Positions 17,552 through 25,361 of a DNA stretch of 39,769 bases are shown here, one piece after another; the first letter of the stretch is position 1, and each line of letters starts with the position of its first letter. The DNA is from a virus, in the IMG/VR virus record IMGVR_UViG_3300032011_000034, positions 1 through 39,769 of that record; one strand, written 5' to 3'. The translations under genes were made by a program, and so were the position numbers. The notes below the pieces were generated by a model that saw only the letters and a list, made by a program, of their open reading frames with translations, was not told the DNA's origin and made no database searches.

Positions 17552-18354
17552 TCGGACAGGGTTTCGTAGGAAACGCAATATATCAAAAGTTTAAAAATTA
17601 CTTTACGGTATATACATATGATTTGGATAACACAAGATGTAATTCATCATTAGAACAAGTTAGAGAATGTAAAACAATTTTCATTTGTTTACCAACTCCT
17701 ACTAATTCACAAGGTGAATGTGATACTTCTATTATAGAAAGTGTTCTTGATGATTTAGATAAAAGAAGTTATCACGATATCGTAATCAAATCAACAGTTG
17801 TACCTGGTACTACAGAAAGATTAAATAAAAAATACAAAGATTTAAGTATTGTATTTAATCCTGAGTTCTTAACTGAGGCAAATGCTGTACAAGATTTTGA
17901 GAATCAAAATAGAATTGTATTAGGTGGGCCACGTCCAACTACTACAAAGATTAAAAGAATTTACACCAAAGTATTTCCTGGTGTTCATATTATCAAAACA
18001 GGTTCTACTCATGCTGAAATGATTAAGTATGTAACAAACACATTTTTAGCTACTAAAGTATCATTCGCAAATGAAATATATCAGATATGTGAAAAGTTAG
18101 AATTAGATTACGATAAAGTGATTGAGTATTCTACATTTGATAAAAGATTAGGTAAATCACATTGGGCAGTACCAGGACCAGATGGTGATTTTGGATATGG
18201 GGGACATTGTTTTCCTAAAGATTTGAAAGCAATGATATCATTAGCACATGATTTAAATGTATCACCAAGAATACTAACAGCAGTTGATTGTAAAAACAAT
18301 GATGTTAGAACAGATAGAGATTGGGAAAAGATGAAAGGAAGAGCAGTATCATGA
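17533..18354 (+). CDS. UDP-glucose/GDP-mannose dehydrogenase family, C-terminally short
   Basis: A 273-residue NAD-dependent sugar-nucleotide dehydrogenase. The NAD loop GQGFVG is at residues 8-13, STVVPGT and FNPEFLTEA follow, and the catalytic cysteine is Cys226 in GGHCFPKD. Usual members are about 400-450 residues with a C-terminal UDP-binding domain; that domain is missing here, so the protein ends soon after the catalytic helix. Such short forms may depend on a partner or act on a different substrate. It overlaps the previous gene by 19 bases and the next by 4. It would produce a uronic acid donor for the cluster. Confidence 0.85.
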   Translation: MDSIGIIGQGFVGNAIYQKFKNYFTVYTYDLDNTRCNSSLEQVRECKTIFICLPTPTNSQGECDTSIIESVLDDLDKRSYHDIVIKSTVVPGTTERLNKKYKDLSIVFNPEFLTEANAVQDFENQNRIVLGGPRPTTTKIKRIYTKVFPGVHIIKTGSTHAEMIKYVTNTFLATKVSFANEIYQICEKLELDYDKVIEYSTFDKRLGKSHWAVPGPDGDFGYGGHCFPKDLKAMISLAHDLNVSPRILTAVDCKNNDVRTDRDWEKMKGRAVS

Positions 18355-19115
18355 AGAATGTAGTATTCATACCAAACGTTGATTTAGGTAACGGAAGAAG
18401 TACACCATATCATTACTCAGTAAAGAGTTGGAAGAAGTGGTGTGATAAGAACGATGTTATCTGTTTAGAGTGGACTGAACCAATTATGGATTCAGATACA
18501 TTCCCAATCATAATGCAACGAGAATGGGTATTTGATATTATAGAACATAATGAGATTGATTACGACCAGATTGCAATTGTAGATGCAGATACTATAGTTC
18601 ATCCTGATTGTCCCAACTTCTTTGAAGAAACTAATCACAAATATTCTGCTGTTGTAAACAATGGTTGTTATGAGTGGGTAACTCGAAGTGTAAGAGGATG
18701 GGGTGAGGCTATGTTTCCAAATGAACCATTGGTAAAACCATACGATTATTTTAACACTGGATTTGTAGTTGTAAACAAAAAACATAAACCATTCTTTGAT
18801 GAGATAAAAGATTTATATCTAAACAGAGGTGAAGAAATAAAACATTACAGAGATACCATAAAAGCAAGTACAGGTCAAACTATGGTAAACTTTATGTTAA
18901 AGAAAAATAATATAGAAGTAACCAAATTATCTGAAGGATACAATCTACAAGATTTATTTAGAAAGAATTTATTACACATACCCAATCACTCTTGGTTTAG
19001 TGATGAACTACATTTTTTAAATGCAGGTTGGGTATATCATTTTAACGCAATTCCACAAAACGATAGACACGTATCGTATTGGATGGAAAGAACATACAAA
19101 CACTTATATGAATAG
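18351..19115 (+). CDS. GT-A glycosyltransferase-like protein
   Basis: A 254-residue protein with a nucleotide-diphospho-sugar transferase layout. The DxD motif is DAD at residues 78-80 in AIVDADTIVHPD, and YFNTGFVVVNKKHKPFF further on is typical of GT8-like enzymes. The ATG at 18351 overlaps the previous stop as ATGA; the earlier in-frame ATG at 18321 adds ten residues that only overlap the dehydrogenase tail. The end of the protein overlaps the next gene by 8 bases. Confidence 0.8.
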   Translation: MKNVVFIPNVDLGNGRSTPYHYSVKSWKKWCDKNDVICLEWTEPIMDSDTFPIIMQREWVFDIIEHNEIDYDQIAIVDADTIVHPDCPNFFEETNHKYSAVVNNGCYEWVTRSVRGWGEAMFPNEPLVKPYDYFNTGFVVVNKKHKPFFDEIKDLYLNRGEEIKHYRDTIKASTGQTMVNFMLKKNNIEVTKLSEGYNLQDLFRKNLLHIPNHSWFSDELHFLNAGWVYHFNAIPQNDRHVSYWMERTYKHLYE

Positions 19116-19878
19116 AACAATACACATACTATCAGTACATTATGAAAATCCATTTTGGATTGATATACAATTAGAACAACTGAAAAAACATCTAAAAGTT
19201 CCTTATAAAACTTATATGGCTCATGCAAATATGCCTGAAGATTTAAAAGATTATAGTAACGATTTTGATGTTGTTATATCAGACCCTCGTAAAAAGTTCC
19301 ACAATACAGATGGACATAAATTATTATTACCACATATCAAAGAAAATATAAAACCTAATGATATTGTTGTAAAGTTAGATTCTGATGCATTCTTTATTAA
19401 GGATGTAGATGAATCCTTATTTGATTTAGTAGATGAGCATGGGTTTTTATCTATACACGAACCACGACATGAATTAGATTTGAATTACAAAACTCCACAT
19501 CCTGTATTTTACGCATTTAAAGGTGAGTACTTATCAGATGGATTGGATGTACAACTATGTACAATCAGAGTTGAGAACTCTAATTGGTGGGGAAGTGTTA
19601 ATGGTTGGATAAGAAGTAAAAATATTGATTGGTTTGCATTAGAAAGAAGTAATGAAACAAATTTACATCCAATATATTTTGCCATCTATGGTGATTTGAT
19701 ATACCACAATTGGGCTGGTTCGAGATTAATGAGAACGAGAGAAGATAGAAGAAGAGCGGCCAACGAAGGAATAAGTTTAGATGAGGTGATAAGACAGAAC
19801 CATCAACTAAATGAATCAGTTCTAAAGGCGTTGGATACTGATGTAGATGAATTTATAAAAGTATTAAAAACAAAGTAA
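19108..19878 (+). CDS. GT-A glycosyltransferase-like protein
   Basis: A 256-residue protein. It opens HILSVHYENPFWIDIQLEQL, and the acidic metal-binding motif DSD is at residues 91-93 in VVKLDSDAFFI. A later NWAGSRLM stretch with HNW fits a donor-site histidine region. The ATG at 19108 is within the last codons of the previous gene and begins the domain; an in-frame ATG at 19021 would add 29 residues lying over the previous gene. No membrane segment. Confidence 0.75.
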   Translation: MNRTIHILSVHYENPFWIDIQLEQLKKHLKVPYKTYMAHANMPEDLKDYSNDFDVVISDPRKKFHNTDGHKLLLPHIKENIKPNDIVVKLDSDAFFIKDVDESLFDLVDEHGFLSIHEPRHELDLNYKTPHPVFYAFKGEYLSDGLDVQLCTIRVENSNWWGSVNGWIRSKNIDWFALERSNETNLHPIYFAIYGDLIYHNWAGSRLMRTREDRRRAANEGISLDEVIRQNHQLNESVLKALDTDVDEFIKVLKTK

Positions 19879-19880
19879 AT

Positions 19881-21014
19881 ATGAAAATAAGAAAAACAAT
19901 GTTACCTGTACTAAGACCGTATGGGGGTAAAGAAGAAATAGAAGCATTAACTGAAGTTATTGAAAGTGGTTGGTGGGGTAAAGGCCCTAAAGTTGCAGAG
20001 TTCGAAAAGAAGTTTGCGGATTTAGTTGGAGCAAAATATGCAGTTGCAGTTACATCCAACTCACATGGACAAGATTTGGTTATGAAAGCTTTGGATATCA
20101 AAGATGGTGATGTAATCAATCCTACGATATCATTTATGGCAACGGCAATGATTCCATTATGGCAAGAAAACATAACTACAAATGTAGTTGATGTAGACCC
20201 ATATACAATGAATATGGATGTTGAGGATGTACGAAGAAGTATTACTCCAAATACAAAAGCAATTATTGCTGTAAATCAGGCAGGTGTACCAGCACCTATT
20301 GATGAAATCAGAGAATTTTATGATGGATTGATAATTGAAGATTGTGCTCATAGTTGTTATACTGAAGGAGCAGGACTTAAAGGTGATATTGCAATCTGGT
20401 CGTTTCAAGCAGTTAAAACAATGCCTTGTGGGGATGGTGGTATGATTACATTGGATGATGAAGAACTATACAACAAACTAAAAGAGATGACTTGGTTCGG
20501 TGTATCATCTACATATTCCAGAGTTGCAAAAGAAGATACAGTTACAGGTAAACCAGGTTACACTTGGGATTACGAAGTAGATAAGATTGGATACAAATGT
20601 TATATGATTGATATAAATGCAGCAATCTGTTTGGAACAACTTAAAAAGTTACCACAAATATTAGATTGGAGAAGGCACGTTCAAAAAAGATATAACGAAG
20701 GGCTATGTGAACACGTTGAAAGACCACCACATACTGAAACAGTACAATACTATTGCGCAAAAGTACCTTCCGAACATAGAGGTGATTTAATTGATTATCT
20801 TGCAAGTAAAAATGTACATACTTCTGTACACTTTAAACCATTACACAAATATGAGATAATTCAAAAACACTTAACTCATAAAGATAGAGAATGGCCAAAT
20901 GCAGAAAAAGAGTGGGAACGATTAATATCACTACCTGTTCATCCAGCGATGACAGAAGAAGATATTGATTATGTAATCTATTGGGTAAATCAATACTTTA
21001 AAGAAAATGGGTAA
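19881..21014 (+). CDS. DegT/DnrJ/EryC1/StrS sugar aminotransferase
   Basis: A 377-residue PLP-dependent enzyme that transaminates nucleotide-linked keto sugars. It opens LPVLRPYGGKEEIEAL and contains the substrate loop SGWWGKGPKVAEFEKKF. IIEDCAHSCY places the PLP-contacting Asp and His, and the catalytic lysine is Lys179 in SFQAVKTMPCGDGGM. Length is normal for the family. In the operon it would convert a keto sugar, possibly made by the dehydrogenase or the oxidoreductase fusion, into an amino sugar. It overlaps the next gene by 8 bases. Confidence 0.95.
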   Translation: MKIRKTMLPVLRPYGGKEEIEALTEVIESGWWGKGPKVAEFEKKFADLVGAKYAVAVTSNSHGQDLVMKALDIKDGDVINPTISFMATAMIPLWQENITTNVVDVDPYTMNMDVEDVRRSITPNTKAIIAVNQAGVPAPIDEIREFYDGLIIEDCAHSCYTEGAGLKGDIAIWSFQAVKTMPCGDGGMITLDDEELYNKLKEMTWFGVSSTYSRVAKEDTVTGKPGYTWDYEVDKIGYKCYMIDINAAICLEQLKKLPQILDWRRHVQKRYNEGLCEHVERPPHTETVQYYCAKVPSEHRGDLIDYLASKNVHTSVHFKPLHKYEIIQKHLTHKDREWPNAEKEWERLISLPVHPAMTEEDIDYVIYWVNQYFKENG

Positions 21015-21723
21015 TCTAATATTAGGATATGGTTTATTAGGTAAAGAGATGGTAAAACAGACCGGCTGGGACTACAAATGTAGAAAAAACGGATTTGATT
21101 TACTAACATCTAACTTAGAGGATGAGATAATCAACTACATTGATTTACCACATGAAGGTAGAGTTGGATATTCAACACCACCTGTAATAGTGAATTGTGT
21201 TGGTAATACCGATACATACTCATCTGATAAGAAATCTCATTGGGATGTAAATTATGTTGGAGTATCTAAATTGGTAGATTTCTGTAATAAATATAATATA
21301 AAATTAGTTCACATATCAACTGATTATGTATATGCTAATTCTAAGAATGGTAGAAGTGAAGAAGATATACCTGTTCATAATGAGGATTGGTATTCATATA
21401 CAAAATTATTAGCAGATGGTTATATAGAACTAAAATCAAAAAATTATCTAATAATCAGACCAGGTCATAAACCTAATCCGTTTCCCTATGATAAAGCTTG
21501 GGTTAATCAGTTAGGTAATTTTGATTATGTTGAAACTATTTGTAAACAAATGGTAGATTTGATTGATGAGGATATGAGTGGTGTTTATAATATAGGAACT
21601 GAGATGAAATCAATGTATGATTTGGCTGTAAAAACTAAACCAAATGTTAAAGAAGCATTTAAACCAAATCACATACCAACCGATGTTACTATGGATATTT
21701 CAAAATTTAGGAAAATAAAATGA
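21007..21723 (+). CDS. RmlD-like NAD(P)-dependent sugar reductase/epimerase (extended SDR)
   Basis: A 238-residue extended short-chain dehydrogenase. The nucleotide loop is GYGLLGKE at residues 7-14, VNCVGNTDT at 62-70 follows the Asn-Ala-type strand, STDYVY is at 104-109 and the YxxxK catalytic pair is Tyr129/Lys133. This is the layout of dTDP-4-dehydrorhamnose reductase, although the usual GxxGxxG is reduced to GYGLLG and the protein is shorter than typical RmlD (about 290). It would reduce a 4-keto sugar nucleotide. Confidence 0.85.
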   Translation: MGNLILGYGLLGKEMVKQTGWDYKCRKNGFDLLTSNLEDEIINYIDLPHEGRVGYSTPPVIVNCVGNTDTYSSDKKSHWDVNYVGVSKLVDFCNKYNIKLVHISTDYVYANSKNGRSEEDIPVHNEDWYSYTKLLADGYIELKSKNYLIIRPGHKPNPFPYDKAWVNQLGNFDYVETICKQMVDLIDEDMSGVYNIGTEMKSMYDLAVKTKPNVKEAFKPNHIPTDVTMDISKFRKIK

Positions 21724-22631
21724 AGATAGCATTTTTTACAGAGATGGAGTTTAAAGGAAAGATTGATAAGAATCATCCTAATATGAGAACTGAATTTGCA
21801 TGGATGTGTTCATTAGATGCAACACATATGAATCTAATGTATCATAGCACTGAAAAATTTGATTTAGGAATTGCTATAACTCCGAAAAATAATCCAACTG
21901 CGGTAAACATTGAACATTTAAAAACAATGTGTGATAAGGTGGGTGTAATGCAAGAGGGCCCATTTTGGTTGTTCCAAGATTATGATTTAGAAAAACAAAT
22001 ACATTATTATAATAATCTAATAGAATCTGATATAATCTTTACTCATAATGAGCAAGACAGAAAATACTATAAAGGATTAACAAATCACAAAGATGTAAGA
22101 GTACTACCATCTCTAATGATTTCAGAAGCAGTTGGTGAGTTACCAACTGAAGATAGAAGTGGTATTATGATTGGTGGTAATATGGTTAGTTGGTATGGTG
22201 GGTTTGATTCATTTATGTTAGCTAACTCAGTTACAGATGAAATCTATCAACCAAAGATGGGTAGAGCTCTACCTAACGAACAACAATTGGGTATCAACCA
22301 ATTACCATATCTACAATGGAATGATTGGGTAAAAGAATTAAACAAACGTAAGATGGGAATTCATATGATGAGAACTCATGCCGCTGGTACATTTGCACTT
22401 AATTGTTCATATGTAGGTATTCCTTGTGTTGGATATGAAGAATTAGATACTCAAAGATTACTTCACCCACATCTATCAGTAGAAAATGGTGATTTAGAAA
22501 AAGCAAGAGAATTAGTAAAAAAGTTGTGGAATGATTTGGATTTTTACAAAGAAAATTGTATATTAACACAACAACTATATAAAGAAAAGTATAGTGAAAA
22601 TAAATTTAAAGAAAGATTAAAGTTATGCTAA
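21720..22631 (+). CDS. Glycosyltransferase-like protein (GT-B)
   Basis: A 303-residue cytoplasmic protein that begins MKIAFFTEMEFKGK, like a GT-B N-terminal strand. The C-terminal half has LPYLQWNDWVKELNKRKMG followed by HAAGTFALNCSYVGIPCVGY, a region that corresponds to the donor-site turn where the G-x-P-x-V pattern is usual. No DxD motif is present. It overlaps both neighbours by 4-7 bases and is probably one more transferase of the operon, though the family cannot be fixed. Confidence 0.65.
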   Translation: MKIAFFTEMEFKGKIDKNHPNMRTEFAWMCSLDATHMNLMYHSTEKFDLGIAITPKNNPTAVNIEHLKTMCDKVGVMQEGPFWLFQDYDLEKQIHYYNNLIESDIIFTHNEQDRKYYKGLTNHKDVRVLPSLMISEAVGELPTEDRSGIMIGGNMVSWYGGFDSFMLANSVTDEIYQPKMGRALPNEQQLGINQLPYLQWNDWVKELNKRKMGIHMMRTHAAGTFALNCSYVGIPCVGYEELDTQRLLHPHLSVENGDLEKARELVKKLWNDLDFYKENCILTQQLYKEKYSENKFKERLKLC

Positions 22632-23833
22632 GTAAAAAAGATATAAGTTTCATTCAACCGAGTAGGAATAATCTAAAGTACCTAAAGTGGTCTTATGATT
22701 CTATCAGAAAGAACGGTGGGCCAGAACCAACCATATGTGTTGCCGATGATTTCAGTAACGATGGAACTTGGGAATGGTGTGAAGATATGATGGTAAAAGA
22801 CCCAAACTTCAAAGCAATCAGAAATGATGGGCCAACAAGATTAGGACATACAATTCTATATGATGAGTTAGTTGAGATAGCTGATACTCCGATTGTAGGA
22901 ATCTATCACGCAGATATGTATCTTATGCCAAAAGCATTGGATTTCGTACTAAAACATATCAAACCTATGAATGTGGTATCGTTGACAAGAATCGAACCAC
23001 CACTACATCCTGATGGGCCTGAAAAGATGTTAGTAGATTTTGGAATCGAACCTGAAGAATTCAAAGAAGAAGAATTATTAAAGTGGTTTGAAAAGGTACA
23101 GATGAATCAGGCAACTAAACAAACTGAAGGAATTTTTGCTCCCTGGTTCATCTTCAAAGAAGATTTTACATCAATCAATGGACATGACCCACTATTCGCT
23201 CCACAATCAAAAGAAGATACAGATATTTTTAACAGATTCCAATTGAACGGATATAAGTTTATTCAGACTTGGGGTGGTTGCGTATATCATATGACTTGTA
23301 GAGGTAGTAGATTTGCAGATGGGGCTGAAAGAAATCCTAACGGTGAAGTGTTTATGAAGAACAGAGAAACAAATGAATGGCTAACACAAAATATCCGTTC
23401 AACTCGTAACTTCCTTAGAAAGTGGGGACACTATTGTAAACATGATTCATTGATGAAACCAATAATTCCACCAAAGTATAATATTCAGTTTAACATAGAG
23501 AATTGCAATGAAAAATTGTTAGAGATATTAGAACCCTGGTGTGATGTAATAGTTACTGATTTAGATGAAGATATTGTACAAAAATATATTAAAAAAGAAC
23601 AGCCAGATACTCAGTTTGATTTGAGTAAAAGAATCAATGTAGATGTGGATTCTGATATAGAAGTTAGTTTTGATGCAAATAAATTATCAGAAAATTCTTA
23701 TAAATTAATAACCGAACTATCTACCATACTTGAGTCCTCTAATATTGAGGTTGGTGAGTTTGAAGTGGACATATATAGAGTGGTTGTGAATAGGGTAAAA
23801 ACATACGAACATAATTTAATTTACAGAAAGTAG
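22625..23833 (+). CDS. GT2-type glycosyltransferase with extra C-terminal domain
   Basis: A 402-residue protein. Residues 5-230 are a family 2 GT-A domain: ISFIQPSRNNLKYLKWSYDSI opening, CVADDFSNDGTWEW, and the metal site HADMY around residue 98 in place of a strict DxD. TWGGCVYHMTCRGSRF near 215-230 is the acceptor-side region. Residues from about 275 form an additional acidic domain of unknown role. It closes the carbohydrate operon; the next gene begins 16 bases later. Confidence 0.85.
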   Translation: MLSKKDISFIQPSRNNLKYLKWSYDSIRKNGGPEPTICVADDFSNDGTWEWCEDMMVKDPNFKAIRNDGPTRLGHTILYDELVEIADTPIVGIYHADMYLMPKALDFVLKHIKPMNVVSLTRIEPPLHPDGPEKMLVDFGIEPEEFKEEELLKWFEKVQMNQATKQTEGIFAPWFIFKEDFTSINGHDPLFAPQSKEDTDIFNRFQLNGYKFIQTWGGCVYHMTCRGSRFADGAERNPNGEVFMKNRETNEWLTQNIRSTRNFLRKWGHYCKHDSLMKPIIPPKYNIQFNIENCNEKLLEILEPWCDVIVTDLDEDIVQKYIKKEQPDTQFDLSKRINVDVDSDIEVSFDANKLSENSYKLITELSTILESSNIEVGEFEVDIYRVVVNRVKTYEHNLIYRK

Positions 23834-23849
23834 TATAGTTATATGTGTT

Positions 23850-24089
23850 ATGATGTATTATATTTTACTTCCAGATGACACCGATGAAGGTGTACAATAT
23901 TCCACAAATGTATTGGGTGAATCCTCTTTTAAAAACTTTTGGGCAGAACAAGGTTTTGGAATTTTTGAAAGATTAGTAAATAAATATCCTGATACATTAG
24001 ATGAAATAAAAATCAAAGATGAAAAATCTAAAGAATATACTGTAGAAGAATTTTTAAATATAATAGAGAAACTTAATTTGATTAAATAG
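23850..24089 (+). CDS. Small acidic protein of unknown function
   Basis: A 79-residue protein with a compact MMYYILLPDDTDEGVQYS opening, an aromatic middle (FKNFWAEQGFGIFERL) and a helical C-terminus. It starts with tandem ATG codons at 23850 and 23853; either could be used. It lies after the sugar cluster and before a run of tiny genes. No recognisable motif. Confidence 0.7.
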   Translation: MMYYILLPDDTDEGVQYSTNVLGESSFKNFWAEQGFGIFERLVNKYPDTLDEIKIKDEKSKEYTVEEFLNIIEKLNLIK

Positions 24090-24096
24090 GAGAAAG

Positions 24097-24315
24097 ATGA
24101 AAATTGATTATGATGCCTATGAGGATTTAGACGAAATGTTCTCAGAAATGGAACACAGCGAAAATCAAAAACGAAATAAAATCAGAAATGCAAAACAAAA
24201 GAAAAAAAACTACAATGAAAGAAACCTTCAACAACCACAAGGGTTGCCTTCCAATTGGAGAGAGGGTGATAGTCATATCGGTAGACAAAAAAAAGCAAGA
24301 AACTACAATAGTTGA
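24097..24315 (+). CDS. Small charged protein of unknown function
   Basis: A 72-residue protein with a good Shine-Dalgarno sequence (AGGAGA, 24088-24093) seven bases from the ATG start. It has an acidic N-terminus (DYDAYEDLDEMF) and a lysine/asparagine-rich, probably disordered C-terminus. The last 101 bases overlap another small reading frame starting at 24215. Unknown role. Confidence 0.65.
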   Translation: MKIDYDAYEDLDEMFSEMEHSENQKRNKIRNAKQKKKNYNERNLQQPQGLPSNWREGDSHIGRQKKARNYNS

Positions 24316-24361
24316 CCCGTTTGGTACAGAGTGGGTTATACCTTCTGAGTATGTTTCTTAA
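24215..24361 (+). CDS. Overlapping small protein with SH3-like beta sequence
   Basis: A 48-residue frame that begins inside the previous gene and extends 46 bases past its stop. The sequence GERVIVISVDKKKQETTIVD followed by PFGTEWVIPSEYVS alternates hydrophobic and charged residues like a small beta barrel, unlike a random shadow. A GTG at 24266 is an alternative start. No strong ribosome site is seen. It could be a small regulatory or structural protein. Confidence 0.5.
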   Translation: MKETFNNHKGCLPIGERVIVISVDKKKQETTIVDPFGTEWVIPSEYVS

Positions 24362-24369
24362 TCCTTCCT

Positions 24370-24379
24370 ATATTTATAA
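24370..24379 (+). promoter_or_regulatory. Class 2 (late-type) motif before amidase
   Basis: ATATTTATAA at 24370-24379, 19 bases before the ATG at 24399. It matches the motifs at 30899 and 33300 base for base. Position before a lysis gene fits a late promoter. Confidence 0.5.
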
Positions 24380-24398
24380 TAAACAAATGGAGTAAATT

Positions 24399-25280
24399 AT
24401 GTTGTTAAAAGTAGGTTCAAGAGGTAACGAAGTAAAATTGTTACAAGAATTCTTAGGAATTGGAGCAGATGGTATCTTTGGTAAAGGTACAGAGTTTGCA
24501 GTAAAAGAGTTTCAAAAATTAAACGGATTAACAGTTGATGGATTAGTAGGGCCTGGAACTTGGGATTGTATGGGATTAGCAACAACTGATGATTCAGAAA
24601 AAACATATACCACCGAAAACGGATTGGTAATCAATAGACACTTTTTACCGCCAGGTGAATATAAAAGTGGAATCACAAAAAAAGAATATTGTTTCTTACA
24701 CCATACGGCAGGATGGCAGAATCCTTACAGAACTGTAGACCATTGGGGTAGAGATAGTAGAGGTGCAGTAGCAACCGAATTCGTATTAGGTGGTCAATCA
24801 ATCAAAGGAAATGATGATAAGTACGATGGTGTTATGGTTCAAGCCTTTCCTGAAGGACATTATGGATGGCATTTAGGAAAGAATGGTTCACAACATATGC
24901 ATACACATTCTGTAGGTATCGAAGTAAATAACTTTGGATACTTAAAGAATGGTAAAACATATGCAGGAACTACGGCAGTTGAATCACAAATCGTAACATT
25001 AGATAAACCATTCAGAGGATTCAAAGAATGGCACAGATATTCAGATAAACAAATCGAAGCACTTCGTTTATGGATACTTTACATAGCAGATAGAGATGGA
25101 ATTGATGTTAGAAAAGGTTTAGTAGAGGAAATTAAGAAAAAAGGTGCAGATGGATTTGAGTTCAACGAAGATGCTTATTATGGTAGAGTAAAAGGTATGT
25201 GGACACATACAAATACTAGAAAAGATAAGTTCGATATGTTCCCACAATCTGAGCTCTTGGATATGTTAGTGAGTTTATAG
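24399..25280 (+). CDS. N-acetylmuramoyl-L-alanine amidase endolysin with peptidoglycan-binding domain
   Basis: A 293-residue endolysin. Residues 3-58 are a PG_binding_1 domain (VGSRGNEVKLLQEFLG, then DGIFGKGTEFAVKEFQ and DGLVGPGTW). Residues about 95-255 are an Amidase_2 (type 2) catalytic domain: LHHTAG with zinc-binding His101, DHWGRD, a GYH-like GWHLG, and HTHSVGIEVNNFG. It would cut the amide bond between MurNAc and the peptide. There is no signal peptide, so it needs a holin; holin-like genes lie at 30153 and 30423. A class 2 motif precedes it. Confidence 0.95.
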   Translation: MLLKVGSRGNEVKLLQEFLGIGADGIFGKGTEFAVKEFQKLNGLTVDGLVGPGTWDCMGLATTDDSEKTYTTENGLVINRHFLPPGEYKSGITKKEYCFLHHTAGWQNPYRTVDHWGRDSRGAVATEFVLGGQSIKGNDDKYDGVMVQAFPEGHYGWHLGKNGSQHMHTHSVGIEVNNFGYLKNGKTYAGTTAVESQIVTLDKPFRGFKEWHRYSDKQIEALRLWILYIADRDGIDVRKGLVEEIKKKGADGFEFNEDAYYGRVKGMWTHTNTRKDKFDMFPQSELLDMLVSL

Positions 25281-25311
25281 AATCATTTTAGTATTTTTAA
25301 TTATTTTTTTA

Positions 25312-25322
25312 CTATTTATAGG
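25312..25322 (+). promoter_or_regulatory. Class 2-like motif before the secreted repeat protein
   Basis: ACTATTTATAG at 25312-25322, 39 bases before the ATG at 25362; it differs from the other class 2 sites by one base in the ATATTTAT core. An AGGAGA follows at 25321 but is too far from the ATG to be its ribosome site. Confidence 0.4.
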
Positions 25323-25361
25323 AGAAAAAGTATAACCAAATAACATTTACGGAAATTTTCT

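Noticed and set aside
18321-18350. Earlier start for the GT-A gene at 18351
   Set aside because: Adds only residues from the overlap with the dehydrogenase; the ATGA at 18351 is better.
19021-19107. Earlier start for the GT-A gene at 19108
   Set aside because: Adds 29 residues over the previous gene; the domain begins at 19108.
25281-25361. Terminator after the amidase gene
   Set aside because: T-rich sequence is present but I could not find a stable hairpin; the class 2-like motif explains part of the gap.
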